Below are positions 35,955 to 46,374 of a stretch of 64,000 nucleotides of DNA, in pieces (positions within the stretch are counted from its first letter, which is position 1; each line of letters opens with the position of its first letter). The DNA is from Lachnospiraceae bacterium (GTDB lineage Bacteria; Bacillota_A; Clostridia; Lachnospirales; Lachnospiraceae). The stretch covers positions 1 through 64,000 of the forward strand of contig CAAFOY010000051.1 of NCBI GenBank assembly GCA_900764695.1, read 5' to 3'. Under the pieces are notes generated by a model. The model was given only the letters and a program-made list of their open reading frames with translations. It ran no database searches and was not told where the DNA came from. The position numbers and the translations under genes were made by a program.

Positions 35955-37571
35955 ATGTACGATGAAGAAAATAGTGTTAACAGCAACCAGACAGAGGAAA
36001 CTGTAAACGATAATCAAAATAGTAACAATGAAACAAATGGTAACGTAAACGGAAATAGTGAACAAAGTGGCTCATATTATAATAGTGGCAACACAAACAA
36101 CAATGGTCAGGGTTCATATTACAATAGTGGAAATAATTCATATTATAATCAAAGTAATAATTCGAACAACGGATATGATAATTCAAATTCAGGATATAAC
36201 AATTACAATAATGGTTATAATAACTATAATGATAACAACAAAAAGCCAAAAAAGAATAAGACTGCAATTTTAATTTCATGTATAGCAGGTGTGGTTGTTG
36301 TTTTAGCTGTAGGAGTTTCGTTAATAACAGGTTCTATTGCTGGAAAAGGTAATAATACAAATAACATTTTATCATCAGATAACAGCAGCAAAAAGACAAC
36401 AACAGCAGATAATAAAGATATTCCTAGTGTCGGCTCAACAGATGTTATTGAAGATACAAATTCAGGCTCAGATGGAAAAGTTGTAATAACAGATGTATCT
36501 GATGTTGTTTCAGACGTTATGAATTCAGTTGTAGCTATTACAAATACTACATTAGTTCAATCAAATTATTATGATAATTTTAGTTATTTCTATGGTTATG
36601 GTTTTGGAAATAATGATGGAAATAACAATGGACAGTCATATGAAGAACAGTCAGCAGGTTCAGGAATTATCGTAGAACAGACAGACACAGAATTGCTTGT
36701 AGTTACAAATAACCACGTAGTAGAGGGCGCAGATTCATTATCAATTCAGTTTGTAGATGGTGAATCAGTTGAAGGTAGTGTAAAAGGTACAGATACAAAG
36801 GCAGATGTTGCTGTAGTAGCAATTAAATTATCAGATATTAAGGAATCAACTTTAAAAACAATTAAGAAAGCAACACTTGGGAATTCAGATGAAGTAACAG
36901 TAGGTGAAGGTGTAATTGCAATTGGTAATGCATTAGGATATGGTCAGTCAGTTACATCAGGAATTATTAGTGCAAAAGATAGAGAAGTAACATTTGATAA
37001 TAACAATACAATGAAATTACTTCAGACAGATGCGGCAATTAATGGTGGTAACAGTGGTGGAGCTTTAATTAATGCAAAAGGTGAAGTAATCGGAATTAAC
37101 GTAGCTAAATATTCATCAAGTTCTACATCTTCATCAGCAAGCGTAGAAGGAATGGGATTTGCAATTCCAATTTCATCAGTAACAGATATTATTAATAATT
37201 TGGAACAGAGAGAAACAAGATCAAAGGTTTCATCAGATGAAAAAGGATATCTTGGAATCCAGGGATATAGTGTAACATCGGATGCAGTAGAACAGTATTC
37301 AATGCCGGAAGGTGTTTATGTATACGCAGTAACAGACGGTGCGGCAGTAGCAAAAGCCGGAATCGTAGCAACAGATGTAATCGTAGGATTTGACGGTCAG
37401 ACAGTAAATTCAATGGATGATTTACAGAGTATATTGGAATACTATAAAGCTGGAGAAACAGTTACTGTAAAAGTCGCATACAGAGACGGAAGAGATTATA
37501 AAGAAAAAGATGTAAGCTTAACATTAAGTTCTTCAAGCGAAGCAGGAGCAAATGAACAGACAACAAAATAA
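35955..37571 (+). CDS. htrA: HtrA/DegP-like membrane serine protease with PDZ domain
   Basis: A quality-control protease of 538 residues. It has an unusual Asn/Tyr/Ser-rich low-complexity cytoplasmic N-terminus (about 1-95), one membrane helix (about 103-127) and an extracytoplasmic trypsin-like domain with the triad H254 (NNHVVEG), D284 (KADVAVV) and S367 (GGNSGGALINA). One PDZ domain (about 430-530, YLGIQGY through GAAVAKAGIVATDVI) follows. The N/Y-rich repeats are reminiscent of phase-separating or aggregation-prone tails, but no function can be read from them. Confidence 0.93.
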   Translation: MYDEENSVNSNQTEETVNDNQNSNNETNGNVNGNSEQSGSYYNSGNTNNNGQGSYYNSGNNSYYNQSNNSNNGYDNSNSGYNNYNNGYNNYNDNNKKPKKNKTAILISCIAGVVVVLAVGVSLITGSIAGKGNNTNNILSSDNSSKKTTTADNKDIPSVGSTDVIEDTNSGSDGKVVITDVSDVVSDVMNSVVAITNTTLVQSNYYDNFSYFYGYGFGNNDGNNNGQSYEEQSAGSGIIVEQTDTELLVVTNNHVVEGADSLSIQFVDGESVEGSVKGTDTKADVAVVAIKLSDIKESTLKTIKKATLGNSDEVTVGEGVIAIGNALGYGQSVTSGIISAKDREVTFDNNNTMKLLQTDAAINGGNSGGALINAKGEVIGINVAKYSSSSTSSSASVEGMGFAIPISSVTDIINNLEQRETRSKVSSDEKGYLGIQGYSVTSDAVEQYSMPEGVYVYAVTDGAAVAKAGIVATDVIVGFDGQTVNSMDDLQSILEYYKAGETVTVKVAYRDGRDYKEKDVSLTLSSSSEAGANEQTTK

Positions 37572-37597
37572 TATATAGACTATAAAGAGTGAATAAG

Positions 37598-37639
37598 AAG
37601 CCTATAGATTTGTTTTAAAACAATTCTATGGGCTTTTTG
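37598..37639 (+). terminator. Terminator after htrA
   Basis: AAGCCTATAGATT and AATTCTATGGGCTT form a stem around TGTTTTAAAAC-like loop sequence, followed by a T run. Confidence 0.75.
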
Positions 37640-37659
37640 GTGTCGTTTATTCAAAGAAA

Positions 37660-37689
37660 TTGCCATAGCATATGGTTTTGTGATAATAT
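37660..37689 (+). promoter_or_regulatory. Promoter of the structured RNA
   Basis: TTGCCA (37660-37665) and TAATAT (37684-37689) with an 18-bp spacer; start expected near 37696. Confidence 0.55.
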
Positions 37690-37695
37690 GTTACA

Positions 37696-37885
37696 AGATT
37701 TAAAAGAATCAGATATATAATGCCTGAGTCAAAAGGGCTAATCCCACATGAACTTGCTCATAAGTGGGTGAAAGACCTTAGGACCCGTGCCAATATGAGC
37801 AAAAAGCGGGAAGACTATTCCACGATATGCGAATATTGGGTAGAATCAAAGTTGGGGTGCCCCTGAAATTATATAAAGTACTATG
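37696..37885 (+). ncRNA. Candidate structured RNA, rod-like, 6S-like at best
   Basis: There is no open frame here, but the sequence folds end to end. TATATAAT pairs with ATTATATA at the tips, GGGC with GCCC, and a side hairpin CCCAC/GTGGG sits on one strand. Further in, ACCC plus CCAATAT pairs with ATATTGGGT, and an apical GGGAA/TTCC closes the rod. A promoter precedes it. A long rod with a central open region would suit 6S RNA, but I cannot confirm the family. Confidence 0.45.
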
Positions 37886-37908
37886 GTGATAACTGAAAGG
37901 AAAACAGC

Positions 37909-39474
37909 ATGGATAAAGAATTTGAAACAAAAGAAGATATGAATATAAAAGAAAACGAAGAAATCATTAATGATAAAGAAACGACAGATGAATCATTAGA
38001 CAATACTAATGAAACAAAAAAAGACTATATAAAAAAAGAAGACATAACTTCAACAGACAAAGATGATAATGAAGATGAATATGAAAAAATTTGTTATGTC
38101 TGCAGAAGACCTGAGAGCCGTGCAGGAAAGATGGTATCAATGCCGGGAAACATCTATGTATGTACAGATTGTTTGCAGAGAAGTTTTGATACAATGAATG
38201 ATGGATTAGCAGGATTCCCGGGATTTGGCGGATTAAATGGGATGAATGTGAACATAAGTGAAGAGGATTTGGAAAAATTATTAAAAATGCCTAATGTAAG
38301 AATGGTTACAAGTGATGATTTTAATAGAGAAATTCCAAAAAATCAGAAATTAAAGAAAAAGAAAAAAACAGAAGAAAAAGAAGTTAAGACTATAGATTTG
38401 GCAAATTTGCCTGCTCCACATAAAATTAAAGAGCAGTTAGACGAATATGTGGTAGGTCAGGACTATGCTAAAAAAGTAATGTCAGTAGGTGTTTATAATC
38501 ACTATAAGAGAGTTGCTAACACGATACAGGATGATGTTGAAATTGAAAAGTCAAACATGCTTATGATAGGACCTACAGGTTGTGGTAAAACATTTCTTGT
38601 AAAGACATTGGCAAAAATATTAGATGTGCCTTTGGCAATCGCAGATGCAACATCATTAACTGAGGCAGGATATATTGGTGATGATATAGAAAGTGTACTT
38701 TCTAAATTGTTGGCAGCAGCAGATAATGATGTAGAAAGAGCTGAGACAGGAATTGTATTTATTGATGAAATTGACAAATTAGCAAAGAAACAGAATTCAA
38801 CAAATAGAGATGTAAGCGGAGAATCTGTTCAGCAAGGATTGTTAAAATTGCTAGAAGGCAGTGAAGTTGAGGTGCCGGTTGGAGCAACAAGTAAAAATGC
38901 AATGGTGCCTTTAGCAACAGTAAACACAAAGAATATATTATTTATATGTGGCGGTGCATTTCCGGGATTGGAAGATATTATTAAGGAACGTCTTAACAAG
39001 CAGGCAACAATAGGTTTTATGTCTGATTTGAAAGACAAATATGATAAAGATGCTAAAATATTATCTAAAGTAATAAATGAAGATTTGAGAAAATTTGGTA
39101 TGATACCGGAATTCATTGGACGTCTTCCAATAATATTTACATTGGAAGGTTTGACAGAAGAAATGCTTGTAAAAATACTTACAGAGCCAAAAAATGCTAT
39201 AATTAAACAGTACAAAAAGTTGCTGGCTATAGATGAAGTAGATTTAAGATTTACAGAAGATGCATTAAAAGAAATAGCTGCAAGAGCGATAAATAAAAAT
39301 ACAGGAGCAAGAGCTTTGCGGTCTATTATTGAGGACTTCATGCTAGACATTATGTACGAAATTCCAAAAGATGATAATATTGGAACAGTTACTGTGACAA
39401 AGGAATGCATAGAAAAGAAAGGTGCTCCTATAATCAGATTCAGAGGACAGGAATTACTTGAACAAAATGATTAG
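37909..39474 (+). CDS. ClpX-type AAA+ unfoldase with long acidic N-terminal extension
   Basis: ATP-driven unfoldase that should feed ClpP. It is 521 residues, about 100 longer than usual ClpX. An acidic, Lys/Glu/Asp-rich extension (about 1-60) comes first, then a zinc finger (CYVC and CTDC pairs, about 64-90) and a Gly-rich linker. The AAA+ domain has GPTGCGKT, VFIDEIDKLAKK, the sensor region GRLPIIFTLEGLTEE and RALRSIIEDFMLDIMYEIP. The IGF loop that docks on ClpP is present (QATIGFMSD). No clpP lies beside it, so this may be a second, specialised ClpX. Confidence 0.85.
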   Translation: MDKEFETKEDMNIKENEEIINDKETTDESLDNTNETKKDYIKKEDITSTDKDDNEDEYEKICYVCRRPESRAGKMVSMPGNIYVCTDCLQRSFDTMNDGLAGFPGFGGLNGMNVNISEEDLEKLLKMPNVRMVTSDDFNREIPKNQKLKKKKKTEEKEVKTIDLANLPAPHKIKEQLDEYVVGQDYAKKVMSVGVYNHYKRVANTIQDDVEIEKSNMLMIGPTGCGKTFLVKTLAKILDVPLAIADATSLTEAGYIGDDIESVLSKLLAAADNDVERAETGIVFIDEIDKLAKKQNSTNRDVSGESVQQGLLKLLEGSEVEVPVGATSKNAMVPLATVNTKNILFICGGAFPGLEDIIKERLNKQATIGFMSDLKDKYDKDAKILSKVINEDLRKFGMIPEFIGRLPIIFTLEGLTEEMLVKILTEPKNAIIKQYKKLLAIDEVDLRFTEDALKEIAARAINKNTGARALRSIIEDFMLDIMYEIPKDDNIGTVTVTKECIEKKGAPIIRFRGQELLEQND

Positions 39475-39727
39475 ATTTTAGTCTGACTAATGATAAAGTC
39501 GTTTTATTAACGAACGAATTACCTAAATGATAAATTTATAGGCATAATATTAAAATGATTTATTTTATTAAGTTTATTTTAATAATTATGCAATAAAAAT
39601 AAATGTTTGATAGTTTATTATATGATGGGTAGGATTGTGAGAGTGTAAATTTAGAACAATCTGCAACCCATATGTTAATATAAGCAAAACATAGGGACAT
39701 GAGAGGAAAACGGTAGGAGATGTTATT

Positions 39728-41935
39728 GTGAAAAATATATATTCTGTTTTTAAAAACATAATAAATGGTCAGGATAGCTTAGAATGGGCGTTAGATTTAA
39801 ATGATGATGATTTAAATGACAAAGAAAATGAAAGAAAAGAAGAAGTATTTAAAGTAATTAAATCAGACATAGAAAAACTTCCTAACAGGGGAATAAAAGG
39901 GAAACCATTAGTTTCCATAATAATTGTCAATAGAGAAACTGAAAAACTTGAAGAACTAATAGAATCTTTGCAAAAATGCAAATTTTATGACAATTATGAA
40001 ATTATTATCGTTGATGCATTATCAGATGGACATTTGACAGAATGTGTTGAAAAATGGAAAAAGAAAATGGCCCTAACAGTTGTTAATAATAAAAAGAAAA
40101 TAACAACTTCTATGATGAATAATGCCGGCGTAAAGAAAGCAAAGGGTGAATACTTTGTATTTCTTGATAATAATGTAATTGTTTCAGACAGATGGCTAGA
40201 TGAATTGCTATATGCTTATCAGAATTTACCGCAGGCAGGTATTGTGTCGGGAAGATTAATATATCCTGCAATGCCAAAAGATAATAAAAATAGTGGCAAT
40301 AGTTTCTGTATTCAAAGTACAGGAATAGAAATTAAAGGCTCAATTTTTGAAGATGCATATTTTATGCAACCATTTGATGTGGATAATAAAAAAGAAATAT
40401 GTGAAGCGGATAAAGAAATAAAAGAGAGAGCAGCAGTGTCAGGGGCGATGATGTTAGTGAGCAGAGAAGTGTTCAATGAAATCGGACCTTTTGACAGAAA
40501 ATATAATTTAGGCTACGAAAGTACAGATTTATGCCTTCATGGATTTTACAAAGGGTATAAGAATTATTATATTCCTACATCTAATGCTTTTTTCTGTGAT
40601 ACGGAAAATAAGTTGTATGATGATGAAACAAAGGACTTAAAGCGTATAAGAAAGAATGTAAAGGTATTTAAATGCGTATGGCAGAGCTATTTGCTAAGAC
40701 AGGTTATTAAGGATAAAATAGAAGAAAATAATATTTTTACAAAAAATCCATTAAAGATTACAATAATAGAACCTGAAAATGATGAAAAGTGTAGAGATTT
40801 AGGCGAATCATTAAGTGATAAAGGTTATGATGTAGAATATTTAGAAGCAGAGAAATTACCTCATGCAGTAGGAATCTATACTGATGTCATTGTAGATGGA
40901 ACAAATAATACAGAGAGCTCTGATTATACAGATACAAGAGATAGTGTTATAATAGTTCCTATAGAAAAATTTGATAAATTAGATGTTGATAAATTTAAGG
41001 ATTTAGTATATGAAATTAATGATTATGTTGATCCAAAGGGAATAGACATATGTGGATCAATGCCAAATACAGAAGCGATTTATAATTGGGGAGATTATCA
41101 TTATGCATTAGCACTTGCTAAATCTTTAGAGAAACTCGGTTATCATTGCACTGTTAAGACAAGAGATGAATGGTATGAGAGAAGTCGTAATGCGTATTCA
41201 ATTGTTCTTAGAGGAAAATATGCATGCTATCCTAAGATAGAACAGAAGTATTCAATTATGTGGAATATTTCACACCCTGACAGAGTAAAAGTAGAAGAGT
41301 ATAATTGTTTTGATATGGTTTATGCAGCTTCTGATGTAATTGAAAAACAGTTAAAGGAAAAAATAAAAGTTCCGGTAAAAACACTTATGCAGTGTACTGA
41401 TCCGGAAGTTATGACTAATGTTAATGAAGAGGCAGAAAAGAAATACGAGCTTTTATTTGTTGGAAATTCAAGAAATGTATTTAGAACAATACTTAAAGAT
41501 TTACTTCCTACAGAACATAAACTTACAGTTTATGGAGATGGATGGGATGAATTTCCTGTTAAAGATTATGTAGAAGCGAAGTATATGCCTAATGAGCAGG
41601 TTGGACAGGCTTATCACGATGCAAAAATATTATTAAATGACCATTGGGATGACATGAAGGATAATGGCATAATATCTAATCGTATATTTGATGCATTGGC
41701 AGCAGGGGCATTTATAATTAGTGATGATATGCCACAACTTCATAAATACTTTGAAGGTTGTCTGGTGACTTATAGAGACAGGGAAGATTTGAAAAATAAG
41801 ATTGATTATTATTTGACTCATGAAGATGAGAGAAAAGAAATTGTAGGGAAAGGTAAAAAGATTGTATTAAGAAATCATACATTTGATGCGAGAGCAAAAG
41901 AAATCAGTTATGATTTGGAAAATAAAAAGGAGTAG
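39728..41935 (+). CDS. Two-domain glycosyltransferase (GT2 plus CgeB-like)
   Basis: A 735-residue protein starting at GTG after GGTAGGAG. The N-terminal half is GT2 (about 60-310): [33 protein letters not shown] (DxN variant of DxD) and [19 protein letters not shown]. The C-terminal half (about 430-735) resembles CgeB/glycosyltransferase-1-like proteins: [20 protein letters not shown] and [20 protein letters not shown]. No membrane helix is seen. It likely adds sugars to spore-coat or surface glycans. The preceding 250-bp gap shows no gene. Confidence 0.8.
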   Translation: MKNIYSVFKNIINGQDSLEWALDLNDDDLNDKENERKEEVFKVIKSDIEKLPNRGIKGKPLVSIIIVNRETEKLEELIESLQKCKFYDNYEIIIVDALSDGHLTECVEKWKKKMALTVVNNKKKITTSMMNNAGVKKAKGEYFVFLDNNVIVSDRWLDELLYAYQNLPQAGIVSGRLIYPAMPKDNKNSGNSFCIQSTGIEIKGSIFEDAYFMQPFDVDNKKEICEADKEIKERAAVSGAMMLVSREVFNEIGPFDRKYNLGYESTDLCLHGFYKGYKNYYIPTSNAFFCDTENKLYDDETKDLKRIRKNVKVFKCVWQSYLLRQVIKDKIEENNIFTKNPLKITIIEPENDEKCRDLGESLSDKGYDVEYLEAEKLPHAVGIYTDVIVDGTNNTESSDYTDTRDSVIIVPIEKFDKLDVDKFKDLVYEINDYVDPKGIDICGSMPNTEAIYNWGDYHYALALAKSLEKLGYHCTVKTRDEWYERSRNAYSIVLRGKYACYPKIEQKYSIMWNISHPDRVKVEEYNCFDMVYAASDVIEKQLKEKIKVPVKTLMQCTDPEVMTNVNEEAEKKYELLFVGNSRNVFRTILKDLLPTEHKLTVYGDGWDEFPVKDYVEAKYMPNEQVGQAYHDAKILLNDHWDDMKDNGIISNRIFDALAAGAFIISDDMPQLHKYFEGCLVTYRDREDLKNKIDYYLTHEDERKEIVGKGKKIVLRNHTFDARAKEISYDLENKKE

Positions 41936-41939
41936 GATT

Positions 41940-43145
41940 TTGAGTAAAATAGCAATAGCCGGAACAGGATATGTAGGATTATCAAATGCAGTTTTGTTAG
42001 CACAACATAATGACGTAGTGGCTGTAGATGTGATTGAAGAAAAAGTTAATATGATTAATAATAAGAAATCACCTATTGTAGATAAAGAAATTCAGGAATT
42101 CCTTACAGAAAAGAAATTAAATTTAAAAGCTACACTAGATGGTGAAAACGCTTATAAAGATGCTGAATTTGTCATTGTGTCAACACCTACAAATTATGAC
42201 CCGGATAAAAATTATTTTGATACTTCATCAGTTGAACAGGTAATTGAACTCGTTCTTAAAGTAAATAAAGATGCTATAATTGTAATTAAATCAACAGTGC
42301 CTGTAGGATATACAGAGAGTGTCAGAAAAAAATATGATACGGAAAATATAATTTTTTCACCGGAATTTTTGCGTGAAGGAAGAGCATTATATGACAATTT
42401 GTATCCTTCAAGAATAATAGTTGGTGCACCTGATGATAATGAAAAAATAAAACAAGCTGCACACACATTTGCAAAACTTCTTGTGGAAGGAGCATTAAAG
42501 GAAAATATAGACGTTTTGTTTACAAAACCTACAGAAGCAGAGGCTGTTAAATTATTTGCTAACACATATTTAGCGCTTAGAGTATCATTCTTTAATGAAC
42601 TTGATACTTATGCTGAGGTTAGGGGACTTGACACAAAACAAATTATAGAGGGAATCGGACTTGACCCAAGAATCGGAAATTATTATAACAATCCGTCATT
42701 TGGATATGGTGGATATTGTCTGCCAAAAGATACAAAACAGCTTTTGGCAAATTATGAGAATGTCCCTAATAACATTATTGGAGCAATAGTAGAAGCAAAT
42801 AACACAAGAAAAGATTTTATTGCAGAACAAATACTTAAAAAAGCAGGATTTCCACAGAACCAGAATGGCGTTGTAGGAATTTACAGGTTGACAATGAAGG
42901 CAAATTCTGATAATTTCAGACAGTCATCTATTCAAGGTGTTATGAAACGAATAAAGGCAAAAGGACTTAAAGTCGTTATATATGAACCTACGCTAAAAGA
43001 AGAAACATTCTTTAACAGTGAGGTAATAAAAGACGTTAATGAATTTAAAGAAAAATGTGACGTTATAGTTGCAAATAGATTTAATAATGATCTTGAGGAT
43101 GTTTTAGATAAGGTTTATACAAGAGATTTGTATTTCAGAGATTAA
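41940..43145 (+). CDS. UDP-glucose 6-dehydrogenase-like nucleotide-sugar dehydrogenase
   Basis: Oxidises UDP-glucose (or a related nucleotide sugar) to the uronic acid. It has 401 residues with NAD-binding [51 protein letters not shown], and the catalytic cysteine in [17 protein letters not shown]. The start is TTG at 41940, after AAAAGGAGTAGG. A longer in-frame opening at 41883 lies inside the previous gene and lacks a ribosome site. Confidence 0.93.
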   Translation: MSKIAIAGTGYVGLSNAVLLAQHNDVVAVDVIEEKVNMINNKKSPIVDKEIQEFLTEKKLNLKATLDGENAYKDAEFVIVSTPTNYDPDKNYFDTSSVEQVIELVLKVNKDAIIVIKSTVPVGYTESVRKKYDTENIIFSPEFLREGRALYDNLYPSRIIVGAPDDNEKIKQAAHTFAKLLVEGALKENIDVLFTKPTEAEAVKLFANTYLALRVSFFNELDTYAEVRGLDTKQIIEGIGLDPRIGNYYNNPSFGYGGYCLPKDTKQLLANYENVPNNIIGAIVEANNTRKDFIAEQILKKAGFPQNQNGVVGIYRLTMKANSDNFRQSSIQGVMKRIKAKGLKVVIYEPTLKEETFFNSEVIKDVNEFKEKCDVIVANRFNNDLEDVLDKVYTRDLYFRD

Positions 43146-43177
43146 GTGGTAGTATTTAAATTAAAGGAGAAAGATGC

Positions 43178-43867
43178 ATGAAGAAATTGGTAATTATTCC
43201 TGCATATAATGAAAAGGACAGTATTGTAAATACTGTAAAAGATATTAAAGACAATGCACAGGGTTTTGATTATATTGTTGTAAATGATTGCTCAACAGAT
43301 AATACTTATGATGTATGTGTAGAGAATGGATTAAAGGTAATTAATCTTCCATTGAATTTGGGAATTGGTGGAGCTGTACAGACCGGATATTTATATGCGT
43401 TTCAGAATGGATATGATATAGCAGTACAGTTTGATGGAGATGGACAACATGATGCAGCATACCTAAATGAGATGGCAGATTATCTTGTGAAAAATGAATG
43501 TGATATGGTAATCGGTTCAAGATTTATTGAAAAAGAAGGATTTCAGTCATCGTTTATCAGAAGAGTAGGAATAAAATATTTCACATTTTTAATTCATTTG
43601 CTTACAGGAAAGACAATAACAGACCCTACTTCAGGTATGAGAATGTGTAACAGAAGAACAATTGAAATGTTTGCCAAAGAATATCCTATAGATTATCCGG
43701 AACCGGAAAGTACGGTTCGTCTTATAAGACATAAGAGAAAGATTGAAGAAGTTCCGGTAATTATGAGAGAGAGAGCAGAAGGCGTTTCATCACTTTCATC
43801 AGTTAGACATTCGGTATACTATATGATAAAAGTATCCATAGCAATTTTGGTTGAGAAGTGGAGGTAG
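43178..43867 (+). CDS. Soluble DPM1-like family-2 glycosyltransferase
   Basis: A 229-residue GT2 enzyme: VIIPAYNEKDSI, YIVVNDCSTDNTYDV, LPLNLGIGGAVQTGYLYA, QFDGDGQHD and TDPTSGMRMCNRRT. There are no C-terminal membrane helices; the next gene, a small membrane protein, may serve as its anchor. This pairing of a GT2 with a DUF2304 protein is common in surface-polysaccharide loci. Confidence 0.88.
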   Translation: MKKLVIIPAYNEKDSIVNTVKDIKDNAQGFDYIVVNDCSTDNTYDVCVENGLKVINLPLNLGIGGAVQTGYLYAFQNGYDIAVQFDGDGQHDAAYLNEMADYLVKNECDMVIGSRFIEKEGFQSSFIRRVGIKYFTFLIHLLTGKTITDPTSGMRMCNRRTIEMFAKEYPIDYPEPESTVRLIRHKRKIEEVPVIMRERAEGVSSLSSVRHSVYYMIKVSIAILVEKWR

Positions 43868-43870
43868 AAT

Positions 43871-44230
43871 ATGACAATTCGTTTACAGATTGTAATGACA
43901 GTAGTATTTTTATTGTTGTTTTGCATTATATATAATATGGTCAGAAAGAGAAAACTTGATTTAAAATTATCATTGCCATGGTTTATTGTGTTAATAGGAC
44001 TTATAATTTTAGTCTGGATTCCTGATGCAATAGCAAAAATATCAGATTTAATGGGAGTATATTCTCCTGTAAATATGATTTTCTTATGTGGATTTGTATT
44101 TGCATTAATTTTAATATTTGTACTTACAACAACAGTTTCAAGATTAGCTGTTCGAGTAAGAAAGTTAACACAGATGGTAGGAATATTAAATAAAAAATTA
44201 GATTCAATAGAAAAAAATGAATTAAAATAA
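43871..44230 (+). CDS. DUF2304-type small membrane protein
   Basis: A 119-residue protein with three membrane helices (about 5-20, 33-50 and 69-90) and a helical charged tail (LAVRVRKLTQMVGILNKKLD). It fits DUF2304 in length, topology and its place right after a GT2 gene (3-bp gap). The function is unproven; it probably anchors or assists the transferase. Confidence 0.78.
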   Translation: MTIRLQIVMTVVFLLLFCIIYNMVRKRKLDLKLSLPWFIVLIGLIILVWIPDAIAKISDLMGVYSPVNMIFLCGFVFALILIFVLTTTVSRLAVRVRKLTQMVGILNKKLDSIEKNELK

Positions 44231-44250
44231 TAAATAAAATTAATCACAAT

Positions 44251-44295
44251 AAAAAGAATTCGTGTTGGTATATGCTGATGTGAGTTCTTTTTTTC
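44251..44295 (+). terminator. Terminator after the DUF2304 gene
   Basis: AAAAAGAATTC and GAGTTCTTTTTTT pair around a loop of about 19 bases and end in a long T run. Confidence 0.7.
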
Positions 44296-44494
44296 TTTCC
44301 GCCAAGTGTGAAAGAAGAAATTGTTTCTTGCCAGGCATGGGAAATCAAAGTTTATAACCGAACGGTGAGTGTGGTCACTATCTGATATTTTTTTATTGAG
44401 CAAAAATAAAAAATAGCTTTTGTGAAATATACAATAGATTGAATTTTAAAGAGAAAATAATCATATACTTTATAAAATAATATTGGAGAGGAAG

Positions 44495-44533
44495 ATGACC
44501 AAAGCCATTAGGCAATGGCATCAGAAAATATGA
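44495..44533 (+). CDS. Possible 12-residue leader peptide coupled to the protease gene
   Basis: The only good ribosome site here (GGAGAGG) serves ATG 44495, which opens MTKAIRQWHQKI and stops at TGA 44531-44533. That stop overlaps a start (ATGA) in the protease frame. Either a leader couples translation or a one-base shift has separated the true start from its gene. Confidence 0.4.
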   Translation: MTKAIRQWHQKI

Positions 44534-46230
44534 TGAGTGAATGTGCGGAAAGAATTATATCGGAAGATTATGCTGATTTTATAATAGAGATTGGATTTAG
44601 GGAAAATGAAGCACGGCAGGAATATAAAGATTTGTGCATACAGGATATAGGGTATAAATTTTCCGCCATATATTATCCATTATCTGAAATAAATCCGATA
44701 AGTGTGGGTGAGGATACATATATTGCAATTCCCAAACTTTTTGGACTTATGGATACGTCTGCAGTCGAAGCAACGGGAGCATTGCGACTGCAAAGAGTAA
44801 GAGGCACATCTTTAACAGGAAATGGTGTAATAGTTGGTTTTATAGATACCGGAATTGATTATACAAATGACATATTTAAAAATGTTACGGGTAGGACGAG
44901 AATTTTATCTATATGGGATCAAAGTGATCAGAGTGGAACTCACCCGCAAGGAATAGAATTTGGGAGTGAGTATACAAGGGAAGATATTGACAGGGCATTG
45001 CAAAGTGAAAATCCGTATTCGATTGTTCCAACTAAAGATACACAGGGGCACGGAACATTTATGGCAGGAGTGGCATGTGGAAGTGAGGATGTGGAAAATA
45101 ATTTTATTGGTGCAGCAAATGAAAGTCAGATTGCGGTTGTAAAATTAAAAAAGGCAAAGAAATATCTTAGGGATTTCTATCTCATAGAGGAAAATGTTCA
45201 GGATGTATATCAGGAAAATGATATTATGCAGGCAGTGACATATTTGAGAAATCTGTCAAGAAGAGAAAGCAAACCACTTGTTTTGGTTTTAGGTTTAGGT
45301 ACAGGAAGTGGTCAAAGGTCCGGAGGTTCAGCTTTATCCCAACAATTAAATGATTTGGGTGAAATGATTGGATGTTGCGTAGTTACTTGCGCAGGAAATG
45401 AAGGAAATGCAAGACTTCATTATAAAGGCAGCGTGTTAAATAAAGAATATGAAGATGTAGAACTTAGGGTGGGCGAAGGAACAAATGGATTTACAATGGA
45501 ACTTTGGGGAAATTCACCGGATATAATATCGGTTGCTTTTATTTCGCCTTCGGGAGAAATGATATCAAGGATTCCGGCAAGAGTAGGGCAAAGTGATACG
45601 GTAGAATTTTTGCTTGAAAAAAGTAAAATAGATATCAGTTATAGTCTTGTTGAAGCAGGCGGTGGTGTTGAACTAATATTTATGAGATTTATAGACCCTA
45701 CGCCCGGAGTGTGGATAATCAGGGTATATGGAAATAATATATTAGAAGGTGATTACAATATCTGGCTTCCCATAAAGCAATTTATAGACAAAGAAACATA
45801 TTTCTTAAAACCAAATCCTGATATAACTTTGACAGTTCCTTCGACAACTCAGGCTACAATAACGGTAGCGGCATATGATAATATGACAAATGCGTTATTT
45901 ACAGATTCAAGCAGAGGTTTTACCAGAACAAATGAAATTAAGCCGGATATTACTGCGCCTGGTGTAAATGTCTATGGACCCGGAATAAACAATAATTATG
46001 TGCGAAAGTCAGGAACATCGGTTGCAGCAGCTTTAGTTGCAGGAAACTGTGCACAACTTATGCAGTGGGGAATAGTGGAAAAAAATGAAACTCAAATGAA
46101 AACAAATTATATAAAAAACTTTTTAATAAGAGGGGCAATAAGGGATAGAAACATAGTTTATCCATCTAAAGAATGGGGATATGGTAAAGTAAATGTATAT
46201 GAAGCCTTTAGCATACTTAGAAATAAATAA
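44530..46230 (+). CDS. Subtilisin-like serine protease (S8, Csp-like)
   Basis: A protease of 566 residues from the ATG at 44530 (571 from 44515). It has no signal peptide. The catalytic triad is visible: D106 (VGFIDTGIDY), H174 (DTQGHGTFMAGVA) and S497 (KSGTSVAAALVAGN). A jelly-roll-like insertion separates His from Ser. This layout and the SGTSVAAALVAG motif resemble the clostridial Csp germination proteases, which process cortex hydrolases, but other clostridial S8 proteins share it. The start choice is uncertain because the strong ribosome site serves an overlapping leader. Confidence 0.83.
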   Translation: MMSECAERIISEDYADFIIEIGFRENEARQEYKDLCIQDIGYKFSAIYYPLSEINPISVGEDTYIAIPKLFGLMDTSAVEATGALRLQRVRGTSLTGNGVIVGFIDTGIDYTNDIFKNVTGRTRILSIWDQSDQSGTHPQGIEFGSEYTREDIDRALQSENPYSIVPTKDTQGHGTFMAGVACGSEDVENNFIGAANESQIAVVKLKKAKKYLRDFYLIEENVQDVYQENDIMQAVTYLRNLSRRESKPLVLVLGLGTGSGQRSGGSALSQQLNDLGEMIGCCVVTCAGNEGNARLHYKGSVLNKEYEDVELRVGEGTNGFTMELWGNSPDIISVAFISPSGEMISRIPARVGQSDTVEFLLEKSKIDISYSLVEAGGGVELIFMRFIDPTPGVWIIRVYGNNILEGDYNIWLPIKQFIDKETYFLKPNPDITLTVPSTTQATITVAAYDNMTNALFTDSSRGFTRTNEIKPDITAPGVNVYGPGINNNYVRKSGTSVAAALVAGNCAQLMQWGIVEKNETQMKTNYIKNFLIRGAIRDRNIVYPSKEWGYGKVNVYEAFSILRNK

Positions 46231-46374
46231 TAAAGTGTACTAATTCTCATCACCCATAGAATAAAGTGTACTAACTGTTCTCTCCCATTGATTTTTTTAT
46301 AAATATATATTAAAATAAAGCAGTTAAAGACATAGCACATTGTGCCAGAATTTACATTAGTGAAGGAGAGAACG

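Noticed and set aside
35977..36279. Short frames on both strands over the start of htrA
   Set aside because: By-products of the AAT/TAT-rich low-complexity DNA.
37696..37885. Signal recognition particle RNA, tmRNA or RNase P RNA
   Set aside because: Their conserved cores (GGAAG/AGCA loop, tRNA-like ends, GAAAGTCC) are absent.
38829..39410. 193-residue minus-strand frame inside the clpX-like gene
   Set aside because: Antisense to a well-supported gene, with biased composition, no ribosome site and no family.
43819..44403. 194-residue minus-strand frame over the DUF2304 gene
   Set aside because: Mirror of a membrane-protein gene plus its terminator; hydrophobic and low complexity, with no ribosome site.
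46228..46374. T-box leader for proS
   Set aside because: Only a duplicated ATAAAGTGTACTAA is seen; there is no T-box sequence, specifier stem or terminator.
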